From: Closterium sp. NIES-65
Lineage: Eukaryota > Streptophyta > Zygnematophyceae > Desmidiales > Closteriaceae
Length of the DNA stretch: 64,000 bases
Assembly: GCA_948144175.1 (NCBI GenBank)
Contig: CANXME010002659.1
Coordinates: 99,769-163,768, forward strand
Reading direction: 5' to 3'
Part shown: positions 44,501-52,582 of the stretch, one piece after another
Layout of the letters: each line of letters starts with the position of its first letter
Position numbering within the stretch: position 1 is the first letter of the stretch
Notes under the pieces: model-generated
Seen by the model: the letters and a program-made list of their open reading frames with translations, nothing else
Database searches by the model: none
Told to the model about the DNA's origin: nothing
Position numbers and translations under genes: made by a program

Positions 44501-47500
44501 ATCTGCAGCAGGGGGAGGTGGATCTGCAGGGGGAGGTGGATCTGCAGCAGGGGGAGGTGGATCTGTAGGGGGAGGTGGGACTGCTGAGTGGCAGCTGGAC
44601 CTGGGGGTGCATTCAGAGGAGGAGGCGGAGAGGCGCAAGCGAGCAATCTTTGACTTCTCGCCTCTGGACGAGAGAAAGATAAACCAGGAGTTCCGCAAGT
44701 GAGTGTTTTTTTCGAATTCGCACGTGAGTGGGTGAGGCCACCACTGCTGCACACGGCCCACTCACCCACACACAGGCACAACCCCCACTGGCACATGCAT
44801 CTATGTGTTCAACCCTGTACTCTGAGCCTGTTCTTCTCTCTCCTCACTTCCCTCACAGGCTGGAGCAAGCATGTGTTACTAGTGACTCACCCCCCACGGG
44901 CACACGCATCTACGTGTTCAACCTCAAGCGCCTGTCCCGCCCCATCTGTGAACAGTATCTCAGTCATGGCGCCTGTCATGGCTTTTACCCCTTCCCAGTA
45001 TCTCACTACGGTGCTCACCAGTCATGGCTTCCACTGCTTCCCACCCCCTCTTCCCCCCCACTTCCATCCCCTCAGGTTGGAGCAAGCAAGAAGCAGCAGT
45101 GACGCCCCCCCCACGGGCACGCGCATCTACGTGTTCAACCTGAAGCGCCTGTCCCGCCCCATATGCTCACAGCGACCCAGTCTTGCTCCCGCTTCCCGCA
45201 ATCCCCCCCGCAGGTTGGAGCAGGCAAACGGTTCTAGAGACTCCCCCCACACGGGCACGCGCATCGATTTGTTCAACCTGAAGCGCCTGTCCTGCCCAGC
45301 TTCTCTGTTACGGCTTCTATGTCCCACCGCTCTCCCGCAGGCTGGAGCTCTCGAGTGGGACCAGTGACTCCCCCCCCACGGGCACGCGCATCTACGTGTT
45401 CAACCTCAAGCGCCTGTCGCGTCCAGATGCAGCGTACGAGCTCGAGTGGGACGACGACGCCCACGACATCCTCATCCGCACCCGGCGCCCCCGCTCCCGC
45501 CCCAACCAGCTCTGCCAAGACGTGAGTAGATAGCCCACCTCTCCCTCTAACTCTAACTAGTTCTCCCGTCTCCCCCTGTCGAAGTACCCACTGACTGCTC
45601 TGCTCCTTGCGCGCTTCTCCCTGCATGTTGGTTCCCTACAGCCCTTGAACCGTCCCCCTTGTCTCTTCTCGCCCCATCCACCAGCTCCTCCTCCTCCACC
45701 ATTGAGGCGCCTCAAGAGTCGTCTCAGTTCACGCGGATTTTTTTAGGCGCCTCGAAAGTCGTCTTGCCTCATCCACCAGCTCCTCCTCCACCTCCTCTTC
45801 TAACCCTCTCTCCTCCATCTCGCTGCAATGCAGTTTCGAGCGGGCATATCCCCCCCAGTGCCTGTTTCACCCACTCGCCCGCCACCATCACAGTGCAAAG
45901 CCACGCAGTGCAGGGCAGATATTTCCCCAGTGAGGCAATGCAGGATCCTGTCGCCAGTCGCCACCCCACTATCTCCCTTCCCCCTTCCCCTTTCGCTGCC
46001 TCACAGGTGCCGACAGGCTACTCCCTGCGCACCAACTTGCGTTGATGGTGCTTTTGAGAATTCTCAAAAGTACCATCAACGTAGCTGACAGGTGCTGATA
46101 GACTACTCCCCGCGCGCCAACATGCGAGTCATGTTTTTCCACAACCCAACCTTCTGCCCTTACCTTTCCCTGCCCGTTCTCTACCTTTCCCACCAGGTGC
46201 CCATCGACTACTCCCTGCTATTTGGGAATCACTTTTGAGAATTCTCAAAAGTGCCTCACAGGTGCCCATAGACTACTCCCTGCGCGCCAACATGCGAGTC
46301 ATGTTTTTCCACAACCCAACCTTCTGCCCTTACCTTTCCCTGCCCGTTCTCTACCTTTCCCACCAGGTGCCCATCGACTACTCCCTGCTATTTGGGAATC
46401 ACTTTTGAGAATTCTCAAAAATGCCTTACAGGTGCCCATAGACTACTCCCTGCGCGCCAACGTGCGGGTCATGTTTCTTCACAACCCTGCCTCCATCACA
46501 GTGCAAGGCCGTGGGGAGCGGTCACATCTCCAGTGCCCCTCTCACCCACTCTCCACCCTTGTATCCCCCTTCCCCCTTGCCTTCCCCTCCCCCCTTCCCC
46601 TTCCCCTTCCCCTTCCGCTTCCCCTTCCCCTTCCCCCTTCCCCTTCCCCTTCCCCCCCCTTCCCAATTGGCCTCTCCGCTTCCCTTTCCCACCTGCGAGT
46701 GATGTTTCTCCACAACAGCGCCACCATCACCGTGCAAGGCCGTGTGGAGCGAACATATCTCCAGTGCCTGTCTATACCCCCCTTCCCCTTACTCTCTTCC
46801 CTTCCCTTCCCACTTGAACTCCCCCTCAACCCCTCCCTCCCCCCCCCCCCCACAACTCCCCTTCCCTGCAGGTACCAATAGACTACTCCCTACGAGCCTA
46901 CCTGCGAGTCATGTTTCTGCACAACCCCGCCACCATCTCAGTGCAAGGCCGCGCCGTGCAAGGCAGCGCTGACATCGCGGAGAACCTCTCCCAACCGTTC
47001 TCCACCACGGGGACCGTCATGGGGCAGCCGGTGCAAGTGCGGATGGGCATGGACGAAGGCGAGAGGGCGTGTGGGCGTTGCGGGTTCTTCCTGTACTGGC
47101 ACGGGCGGTTAATTGAAGCTTATAAGCGGGTCGGACGGATGGAATACTCGGGAGATGCTGGGCTGGGGGTGGTTGGCGTTGTCGATACCACCGCTCTCTT
47201 TGTGAGTACCTTACCGCACATCCGTGCAAGGTTGAGGTTGTGCAAAACACAGGTGAAGGGTCTTGGAAGGCTGAACGCATGCGAGAGGGCGTGTGGGCGG
47301 TGCGGGTTCTTCCTGTACTGGCACGGGCGGCTCATCGAGGCGTATAAGCGCGTCGGACGGATGGAGTATTCGGGGGATGCCGGGCTGGGCGTGGTGGGCG
47401 TGGTCGATACCACCGCTCTCTTTGTGAGTACTGTGTGCAACCTGCCTGCTGTGCAAGCATGTGGCCCTTCTCCCTACTAGGAAGCCCCTCATTGCACCCC

Positions 47501-50500
47501 CTTCAACCGCGTCACACACCTCGTCATGTTCTGCTCTGCAGGATGCATGCACCAGTTAAGCTGGGGCATGCTGAACTGCAATCGCCAATACGAGCTCCCC
47601 CTTGTACCCCTCTCAACCACGTCACACTCCTCTTGACCTTCTTCCCTGCAGGATGTAGCCGGAGAGCTGGGGGTGCTGAACTGCAAGCAGCGGTTTGCAG
47701 AGGGAGAGGAGTATCAACGGCTCAAAGACTTCCTGTCTGTCACCTTCAACCAGTACTGGGAGGACAACTTTGATAAAGACCTCCCCACTGTGAGTTTTTG
47801 TTCTTCTTCTTCTTCTTTTCTTTCCCCATGTGGTGAGTGGTGGAGTGAAGTGGGAGTATCAGCGGCTCAAGGCCTTCCTGTCTGTCACTTTCAACCAGTA
47901 CTGAGAGGACGACTTCGACAGAGACCTCCCCACTGTGAGTCGTCTTCGTTGTGTGTGTGTACGTGTGTGCGTGCGCGTGTGCGTGTACGTGTGCGTGCGT
48001 GTGTGCGTGCACATGTGCGTGGGCGTGTGCGTGCGCGTGTGTATGAAGTATATTAAGCCACCCAGTGGTGAGCAGCAGCAGCAGGGGCAGTGCTGCAGGA
48101 TCAAAAGGAATGGGTGCAGTGCGATTGCAGCAGCAGCAGGGCCAGTACGATTGCAGCTTGACTCTTGATTCTTGTCTGTCCTCCATCCTCCCTTCTCTTC
48201 TCCTTCCCTGTTCCCCTTTCTCTCCCAGTGAGAAAGGGCGAGGCCAGATCTCTTTCTCGCTCTCCTCGTCCCTTCTGTTTGTTCAGGCGAACATACCAGA
48301 GGGGGCAATCCTGCGGGACCAAAGGAATGGGTGCAGTGCGATAAGTGCGAGCAGTGGCAGTGAGACTTGTCTCCGCTCTCTTGTCCCTCTTCCTCCTCCC
48401 TTCCGTTTGTTCAGGCGAACATCCCAGAGGGGACAATCCTGCAGGACCACAAAGAGTGCGAGAAGTGCGAGCAATGACAGGGGGACTGCAGCTTGACGCT
48501 TTCTTTCTTGTCCTTCCTTTCTCCTCTCCTTCTCCTCCCTTACTCTTGTTCAGGCGAACATACCAGAGGGGGCAATCCTGCAGGACCACAAAGAGTGGGT
48601 GCAATGCGAGAAGTGCGAGCAGTGGCACATTCTGCCGCCCCATGTCACCATGGAGTCGCTGCCAGTGAACTGGTATGAGCGGTGCTGAAGGGTGCTGAGG
48701 GGTGCTGATGGATGATGTGGGGTGCTGTGGGATGATGCTGGGTGCTGAGGGGTGATGTGGGTTGGTATTGTTAGTTTTAAAGAGCGGTTGTGGCTGCGCG
48801 CAGTGCCAGCACTTGGTATTCTTCCACCCCATGCGGACTGAAGGATGCTTCACGGGAGTCTCTTTTGAAAATTCTCAAAAGTGACTCCCATAAAAAGTGT
48901 GTGTCGCTGTGCACAGTGTTAGCACATGGGATTATTCCCCCCCATCTGTCCGAGCTCTCTTCTGAAATCTTTCTTTTGAGAATCGCTTTTGCGAATACTC
49001 AGAACCAGCTGGCACATGGTATTTGACCACTCCACCCCATGTGGTCTTGAAAATGCTGCCAGAGAGAGACCTGGTAGGAGGGAAGGTGATGATGGGATGG
49101 GAGGAAGGGTGCAATGTGTGCTTGCTCTCTCTCTCTGCCTGCCATTGAATGCATGCCTCTTGTTGACTTCTGTTGACTCCTGTTGTCTCTTGTTAACTAT
49201 TCTTCCCATGTTCTGCTACATGGATTCCATATGATACGAGGGACGTGCTGACAGCCGTTTACCTATATACATCCTCTTTTCTTGACTCTGGTTCAATCCT
49301 GTTGACTCTTGTAACTTACTTCCCAGGTTTTGCTACATGGACCCTATACGAGGCAAGTGCAACGACCCCAATTATGTTGAACCAGCTCCTAACGAGGTCA
49401 CCCTTGGGATCTCCAGACACTACAATGACTTCCCTGGTGCTGCTGCTGGCGGTGCTGGTGCTGGCGGTGCTGGTGCCGCTGCTTCTGCTGCTGCTTCTGC
49501 TGCTGGTGCTGCTGGTGCCGCCGCGGGTGCTGCTGCCGGTGCTGCTGCAGGCGCTGCTGCTACGCTGGATGCTGGTGGGCGCACCTTGACTGGTGCTGCT
49601 TCAGATGCTGACAGCAACTGCGTCCCTGTTACGCCTAGAAGCAGTGCTGCAGCAAGAGGCACAGCAGGAGCTGCAGCAGATGGAAGAACGGGAGAAACGG
49701 CAGGAGCAGCAGGAGCGTCAAGAAGGTCAGGAGAAACAGCAGCAGAGGGAGCAGCAGGAGGAGGAGCAGGAGCAGGCAGAGCAGGAGCGGCTGCTGCGGC
49801 AGCAGGAAGAGGAGGAGGTGAAGCAGGAGAAGCAGGAGGTGGGCTCAGAATGAAGCCACCAATGGGAAAGCAGAAAGCTGTTGCTCGGAAGTCCTCACCT
49901 GCTGCTGAAGCAAAGGGCAAAGGGACGAGTTCTGAGGGCCCTAAAAAAACATTTGCTGTCAAGTCTTCCCCTGCCGCTGCAGCCAAGGGCAAAGGGACGA
50001 CGAGCGAGGGTAAACGAGTGAGCGAGAGGGAGAGAGGGAGAGCGAGTGAGCAGAGGGTGAACGAAGGGAGGAGAGAGGGTGAGGGGGCGGGTGCTGCCAT
50101 GAGCCGAAGAATAGGTGAAGGTGCACATGGTCCTGTTGCTGGGCCAAGCAGGGTTGAACCTAGTTTTGAGTCGACTCAAAAAACGGGTGCTGCCATGAGT
50201 CGAAGAATGGGTGAAGGTGCATATGGTCCTGCTGCTGGGCCAAGCAGGGTTGGAGCTAGAGAGGCGAGTGGGGGAGTGGGGGCAGGGGGGGCAGGGGAGG
50301 GACGAGGGGGAGGGGTCGGGGAGCAAGGGGGAGCAAGATTGGGGAGAGGAAGTGGGCTGGGAGGAGCCGGGGCAGCAGGTTTGGATGAGAGCAAGAAGAG
50401 GAAGCTGGGAGGGGGCAGTGGCATGGCAGGTGGCAGTGGTGTGCCTGAGAGGGGTGGGACAGGTGGCAGTAGCACACATGTGAGGGTGAAGGAAGAACCT

Positions 50501-51001
50501 GGGGAGCATGTGGGAGCAGTAGTGGGGGTAGAGAGACATGATAGGACAGGCAGGGAGCATGGCGAGAGGAGACACGAGGGACTGGAGCGTGAGCGATCAG
50601 GGCTAGGAGTGGAGCGACGGGGAGCAGGGCATGCAAATCGGGGAGAAGAGCGGCCAGATAGCGGACTAAGAAGAGGCGGGGAAAGACACGATAATGCAGG
50701 AACTGGCGCAGGAGTGGAGAGGAGGGATAGCAGGGTAGGGGGTAGGGTGGAGAGGAGTGGAGCAGGGTCATCCTCAGCATTGCAGCATGCTATTGCTGCT
50801 GCCGCTGCTGGTCCTTCTGGTGATCGAAGAATTGCTGCTTCTGCCACTGCTGCTGCTGCTGCTGCAGAGAGGGAGGAGGGGGAGGAGGTGGACAGCAGTG
50901 AAGAGAGTGAGGAAGATGTGGTGACGTGGCATCACCGGCCGGCAAAGAGACGTGCGATCATGGATGATGATGATGATGAACTTGAGGATGGAGAGGTGTG
51001 A
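39285..51001 (+). CDS. MORC: MORC-family GHKL ATPase with CW-type zinc finger
   Basis: Ten exons: 39285-39388, 39784-39943, 40748-42192, 43289-43580, 44346-44698, 45341-45521, 46872-47201, 47652-47789, 48554-48672, 49327-51001. Phases agree and give 1598 codons without a stop. Domains: residues 1-115, possible SPOC-like fold (NWEQLVHVLRTHGRVGLI); 115-530, Pro/Gln-rich with GQMAP repeats and a polyQ run; 532-790, GHKL ATPase with N-box FGGLAELIDNSMDAKAR, CDDGKGMDHGELVQMLSLGH and HHIGRFGVGFK; 690-720, Gly/Ala/Ser insert; 790-1000, S5-like domain with TGTRIYVFNLKRLSR and LYWHGRLIEAYKRVGR; 1010-1060, CW zinc finger with WVQCEKCEQWHILPP and NWFCYMDP; then a long low-complexity tail ending DDDDDELEDGEV. 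MORC proteins clamp DNA and compact chromatin in gene silencing. The start is the first ATG of exon 1; an upstream exon is possible. Chosen exons are the copy in each duplicated set with full length and good splice sites. Confidence 0.88.
39497..39617 (+). repeat. Copy-palindrome-copy unit, core TCGA (MORC intron 1)
   Basis: Two 44-bp copies (39497-39540 and 39574-39617, three mismatches) flank a 30-bp perfect palindrome at 39543-39572 whose centre is TTTTGAGTCGACTCAAAA and whose outer arms are GGTGAC and GTCACC. Confidence 0.95.
39632..39715 (+). repeat. Copy of the first half of MORC exon 2
   Basis: ACAG then CGACGAGACGTGGGTGCTG... encodes DETWVLLLPKLTVELPSQP, paralleling DETWVLLPKLT of the used exon at 39784. 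It stops matching before HFRVYPE. Confidence 0.85.
40028..40292 (+). repeat. Two copies of the second half of MORC exon 2
   Basis: 40030-40118 and 40201-40290 repeat the CACTTCCGAGTGTACCC...CAT-GGC-AGG block with donors GTAAGTGG and GTGGGTGG. The encoded HFRVYPERSSSS and NNWEQLVH are conserved with synonymous and conservative changes. Confidence 0.88.
40305..40399 (+). repeat. Copy-palindrome-copy unit, core AATT (MORC intron 2)
   Basis: Two 34-bp copies (40305-40338 and 40366-40399, one mismatch) flank TTGAGAATTCTCAA at 40340-40353. Confidence 0.92.
40559..40625 (+). repeat. Copy of the 5' end of MORC exon 3
   Basis: CAG then GTGGGGCTCATCACATCAG..., encoding VGLITSAQGQYQSGLLPIAT; the used exon at 40748 has VGLITSARGQYQFGLLPIAT. 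Confidence 0.88.
41515..41600 (+). repeat. CAG repeat encoding polyglutamine in MORC
   Basis: About 28 consecutive CAG/CAA codons in frame within MORC exon 3. Length polymorphism is likely. Confidence 0.92.
42193..42290 (+). repeat. CA-rich microsatellite in MORC intron 3
   Basis: ACACACACTCACACGC-type sequence immediately after the exon 3 donor and between N-box exon copies. A TG-rich counterpart occurs at 47950-48045. Confidence 0.9.
42285..42705 (+). repeat. Three further copies of the MORC N-box exon end
   Basis: 42287-42354 (AELIDDSMDAKAR), 42470-42537 (AELINNSMDAKAR) and 42652-42705 (AEF then divergent). The first two keep an in-frame donor identical in phase to the used exon end at 42192. 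In the used copy the metal-binding N-box reads ELIDNSMDAKAR; the copies change D/N at the key positions. Confidence 0.9.
42836..43288 (+). repeat. 113-bp array of MORC exon 4 start with GCGC palindromes
   Basis: Four units begin after GCAG at 42836, 42950, 43063 and 43176; the fifth and used exon begins at 43289. Each encodes RLDIFISTAKLPP (the first has LDIVISMAKLPP), then runs into TTTTGAGGCGCCTCAAAA (42888-42905, 43001-43018, 43114-43131; a slightly decayed one at 43227-43244) and a spacer with a new acceptor. Confidence 0.95.
43508..43729 (+). repeat. Copy-palindrome-copy over MORC exon 4 end, core TCGA
   Basis: The exon 4 end (43508-43580) is repeated at 43651-43729 (LSLGHDIPAEEDPHHIGRFG) with donor GTGCGCTGC. 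TTGAGTCGACTCAA lies between at 43627-43640. The copy lacks its own exon 5' half. Confidence 0.92.
43911..44240 (+). repeat. Two upstream copies of MORC exon 5
   Basis: After CCAG at 43911 and 44111 the sequence encodes TGTMRIGNDALVLTQSSDSR and TGTMRIGNDALVLALSRDSC. The second extends to RQELKIPIVTL. The used copy starts at 44346. Confidence 0.9.
44860..45300 (+). repeat. Three upstream copies of MORC exon 6
   Basis: Acceptors at 44859, 45075 and 45213, each followed by (A)G-CTGGAGCA and a TGTRIYVFNLKRLSR block (the third has TGTRIDLFNLKRLSC). All diverge before the acidic ELEWDDDAHDILIRTRR portion that only the fourth copy (45341-45521) contains. Confidence 0.9.
45675..45797 (+). repeat. Copy-palindrome-copy unit, core GCGC (MORC intron 6)
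   Basis: CATCCACCAGCTCCTCCTCC at 45675 and again near 45771 flank TTGAGGCGCCTCAA (45702-45715), and a second decayed one, TTTTAGGCGCCTCGAAAG, at about 45745. Confidence 0.85.
46009..46540 (+). repeat. Series of MORC exon 7 start copies separated by AATT palindromes
   Basis: Acceptor-like CAG plus GTGCC(C/G)A-TAGACTACTCCCTGCGCGCCAAC occurs near 46009, 46092, 46198, 46262 and 46432; further RVMFLHN blocks are at about 46690-46745. Palindromes lie between them: 46040-46081 (42 bp, one mismatched pair), 46230-46253 (24 bp perfect) and 46403-46420. The used exon starts at 46872. Confidence 0.92.
47275..47424 (+). repeat. Copy of the 3' part of MORC exon 7 with donor
   Basis: 47281-47424 repeats ERACGRCGFFLYWHGRLIEA to VDTTALF with only synonymous differences, and keeps GTGAGTACTG. 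The strong protein conservation suggests gene conversion or recent duplication. Confidence 0.92.
47542..47575 (+). repeat. Decayed copy of MORC exon 8 start
   Basis: CAG then GATGCATGCACCAGTTAAG...CATGCTGAACTGCAA, similar to the start of the used exon at 47652 but with an in-frame stop. Confidence 0.7.
47850..47935 (+). repeat. Downstream copy of MORC exon 8 end
   Basis: GTATCAGCGGCTCAAGGCCT...CTCCCCACT then GTGAGTCG. The Trp codon of FNQYWED is TGA here, so the copy cannot be used in frame. Confidence 0.85.
48080..48485 (+). repeat. Three upstream copies of the MORC CW-finger exon
   Basis: Fragments near 48088-48130 (GGATCAAAAGGAATGGGTGC), 48284-48362 and 48416-48480, the last two with TTCAG acceptors and ANIPEGAIL / ANIPEGTIL starts. 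They carry indels or stops before the HILPP segment. The used exon is 48554-48672. Confidence 0.88.
48798..49060 (+). repeat. Downstream CW-exon copies with AATT palindrome between
   Basis: GCAGTGCCAGCACTTGGTAT (48798), ACAGTGTTAGCACATGGGAT (48915) and AGCTGGCACATGGTATTTGA (49007) are decayed copies of the CEQWHILPPHV segment. Between the first two lies an imperfect 36-bp palindrome (48854-48889, centre TTTTGAAAATTCTCAAAA). Between the last two is a stem-loop version (48973-48998). Confidence 0.85.
49196..49235 (+). repeat. Decayed copy of MORC exon 10 start
   Basis: CCATGTTCTGCTACATGGAT resembles CCAGGTTTTGCTACATGGAC at 49323, but lacks the acceptor AG and meets a stop. Confidence 0.8.
50090..50250 (+). 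repeat. Copy-palindrome-copy inside MORC coding sequence, core TCGA
   Basis: Copies 50090-50155 and 50185-50250 (GAAMSRRIGEGAHGPVAGPS and GAAMSRRMGEGAYGPAAGPS) flank TTTTGAGTCGACTCAAAA at 50164-50181. The palindrome is translated in frame as part of SFESTQKT, so the event added a multiple of three bases. Confidence 0.93.
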
Positions 51002-51100
51002 CATCCTAGTTGTGTTGTTTGTACTGTAGCAATGATGGTTATGTAGATGTTTCTTCTTTAGGAGTTGGTCTGTTGTATGTAATCATTCAAACCTGAAGCT
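51002..51100 (+). terminator. MORC 3' UTR and probable polyadenylation region
   Basis: T-rich sequence after the stop, containing TTGTATGTAATCATTC at about 51073. No AATAAA is present nearby. The cleavage site is not determinable by eye. Confidence 0.35.
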
Positions 51101-51455
51101 TTGCTTATCACAACTGGTTATATCAATGTAAAGAATGTGAGGGAAGAGGGAACATGCAAAAGATGCAATTACAAGAAGCACGTTGCTTCTATGTTTATGC
51201 TATTTCACTTGTCAAAAGGCTTCAACTACGCTGATTACAACGGAGTCTTCCACATTCGAAACCGTGCTGGCTGTAGGCTGTGTGGAGATCCCAGAGCAGT
51301 GGAGAATATTCGGACGAGTTAGATTCAGCCAGGTGGCAATCATGTAGTCCATAGACGGTTCGATTATGGGCGACTGCAAAGCAGGTGCAGCAGGTCGTCG
51401 TTTTCATCGCCTTTTCGAGAGATTTACTGTAGAACCATGTTTGATGATTCCTTTT
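51101..51455. other. Intergenic, nothing recognised
   Basis: A 73-codon open frame (51101-51322) has no recognisable family and no splice context. Confidence 0.35.
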
Positions 51456-51773
51456 TACTCGCGTGGCTTCAAATTACTCGAGTGGCCACCAGAATTGGTA
51501 AAAATTACTCGAGTGGTCACGCCAGGGGATTCCCGCACGCTTGTTTTTTCCGGCACATTACCCTACGGGGGTTTGTAGCCCCGAAAGTTTTGAAATGATT
51601 ATTGCGCGATTTTCATTATCCGAAATTTATGTTCGTGACATTATATGACCGCGCCTGATTGGACGCGCATTGCCAAGAAAGGCAAAAAGCGTGCGGGAAT
51701 CCCCTGGCGTGGCCACTCGAGTAATTATCACCAAACTTGGTGGCCACTCGAGTAACTCAAAGCCACGCGAGCA
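51456..51773. repeat. Long inverted repeat (foldback element) upstream of SPS
   Basis: Left arm about 51456-51545 and right arm about 51688-51773 are complementary (ACTCGCGTGGCTTC... against ...AGCCACGCGAG; CCAGGGGATTCCCGCACGC against GCGTGCGGGAATCCCCTGG) with a spacer of about 140 bp. Each arm contains two ACTCGAGT motifs. It could be a MITE or a hairpin-forming element. No clear target duplication was seen. Confidence 0.8.
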
Positions 51774-51779
51774 GGGACG

Positions 51780-52582
51780 AATCACCGAACAGGGTTCTGG
51801 AGAAATTCTCTCCGTCTTTCCACTCTCGTGCGACGCGTGCGGAATAGAGTTGCGACTTGACCAGCCGTTTTATTGGCTGGGCGGAAGGCTAGCCTGCAGT
51901 CTTCCGCCTATCCAATCGGCGCAGGCCGTAGTAGACACGAGAACAACCCACCACCACTGGCTCGTTCAGTCACGGCAACTCAATGAGAACAGAAACTAGA
52001 GCGGTAAAGTACGATTCCTCACTTTTCCGTGGCTGACATCAGTATACAGTAAGGTTCCGCCAACCTTGTTACGGTTCTGCCATGTTCCCCGCACCCTTTT
52101 CTCCCCAACCCGACAGACACCCACTTCCCCCCGTCGCATTGCGCAATGCATGGCTCTCCCGCCTTGTATCCAACGGGATTGCCTTCTGCATGCTCTGAGA
52201 TTGTGAGTAGAATATCTGTTCAGCCATTTCCCATTCCTCCAGAACTTTAGCCCATAATCGTCGATTCTCGCTTGCGATTTCCAGCAAATCACTGACGACT
52301 GGTGCTGTGAATACACGGCGTAGATTCTTCCTCGGAACGTTCGCCCGTTTTAGACTCCGAGCGACGCTCGCTCAATCCTCTTGAGTGAAATTCCGGCTTC
52401 CACCTTCTGTCGGTTCCTGAAGTTTCTTCGAACGCAGCGTATTCTGGCTGACGCTTTCCCCGAGTTCTACTGGATCGTGAAGGATTTCTTCGCCGCTTTT
52501 AATCGACGTCCCTTGTTCCGCAAATTCTCCAGTACCTGCTGGTTGAATCTTTTAGCATTGAACGGAAGTCAGTGGCGGCGCG
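51780..52582 (+). promoter_or_regulatory. Presumed SPS promoter and 5' UTR
   Basis: No coding sequence is recognised. A CCAATCGGCGC stretch at 51913 and TATTGGCTGG at 51871 are CCAAT-type elements. The transcription start cannot be placed. Confidence 0.35.
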
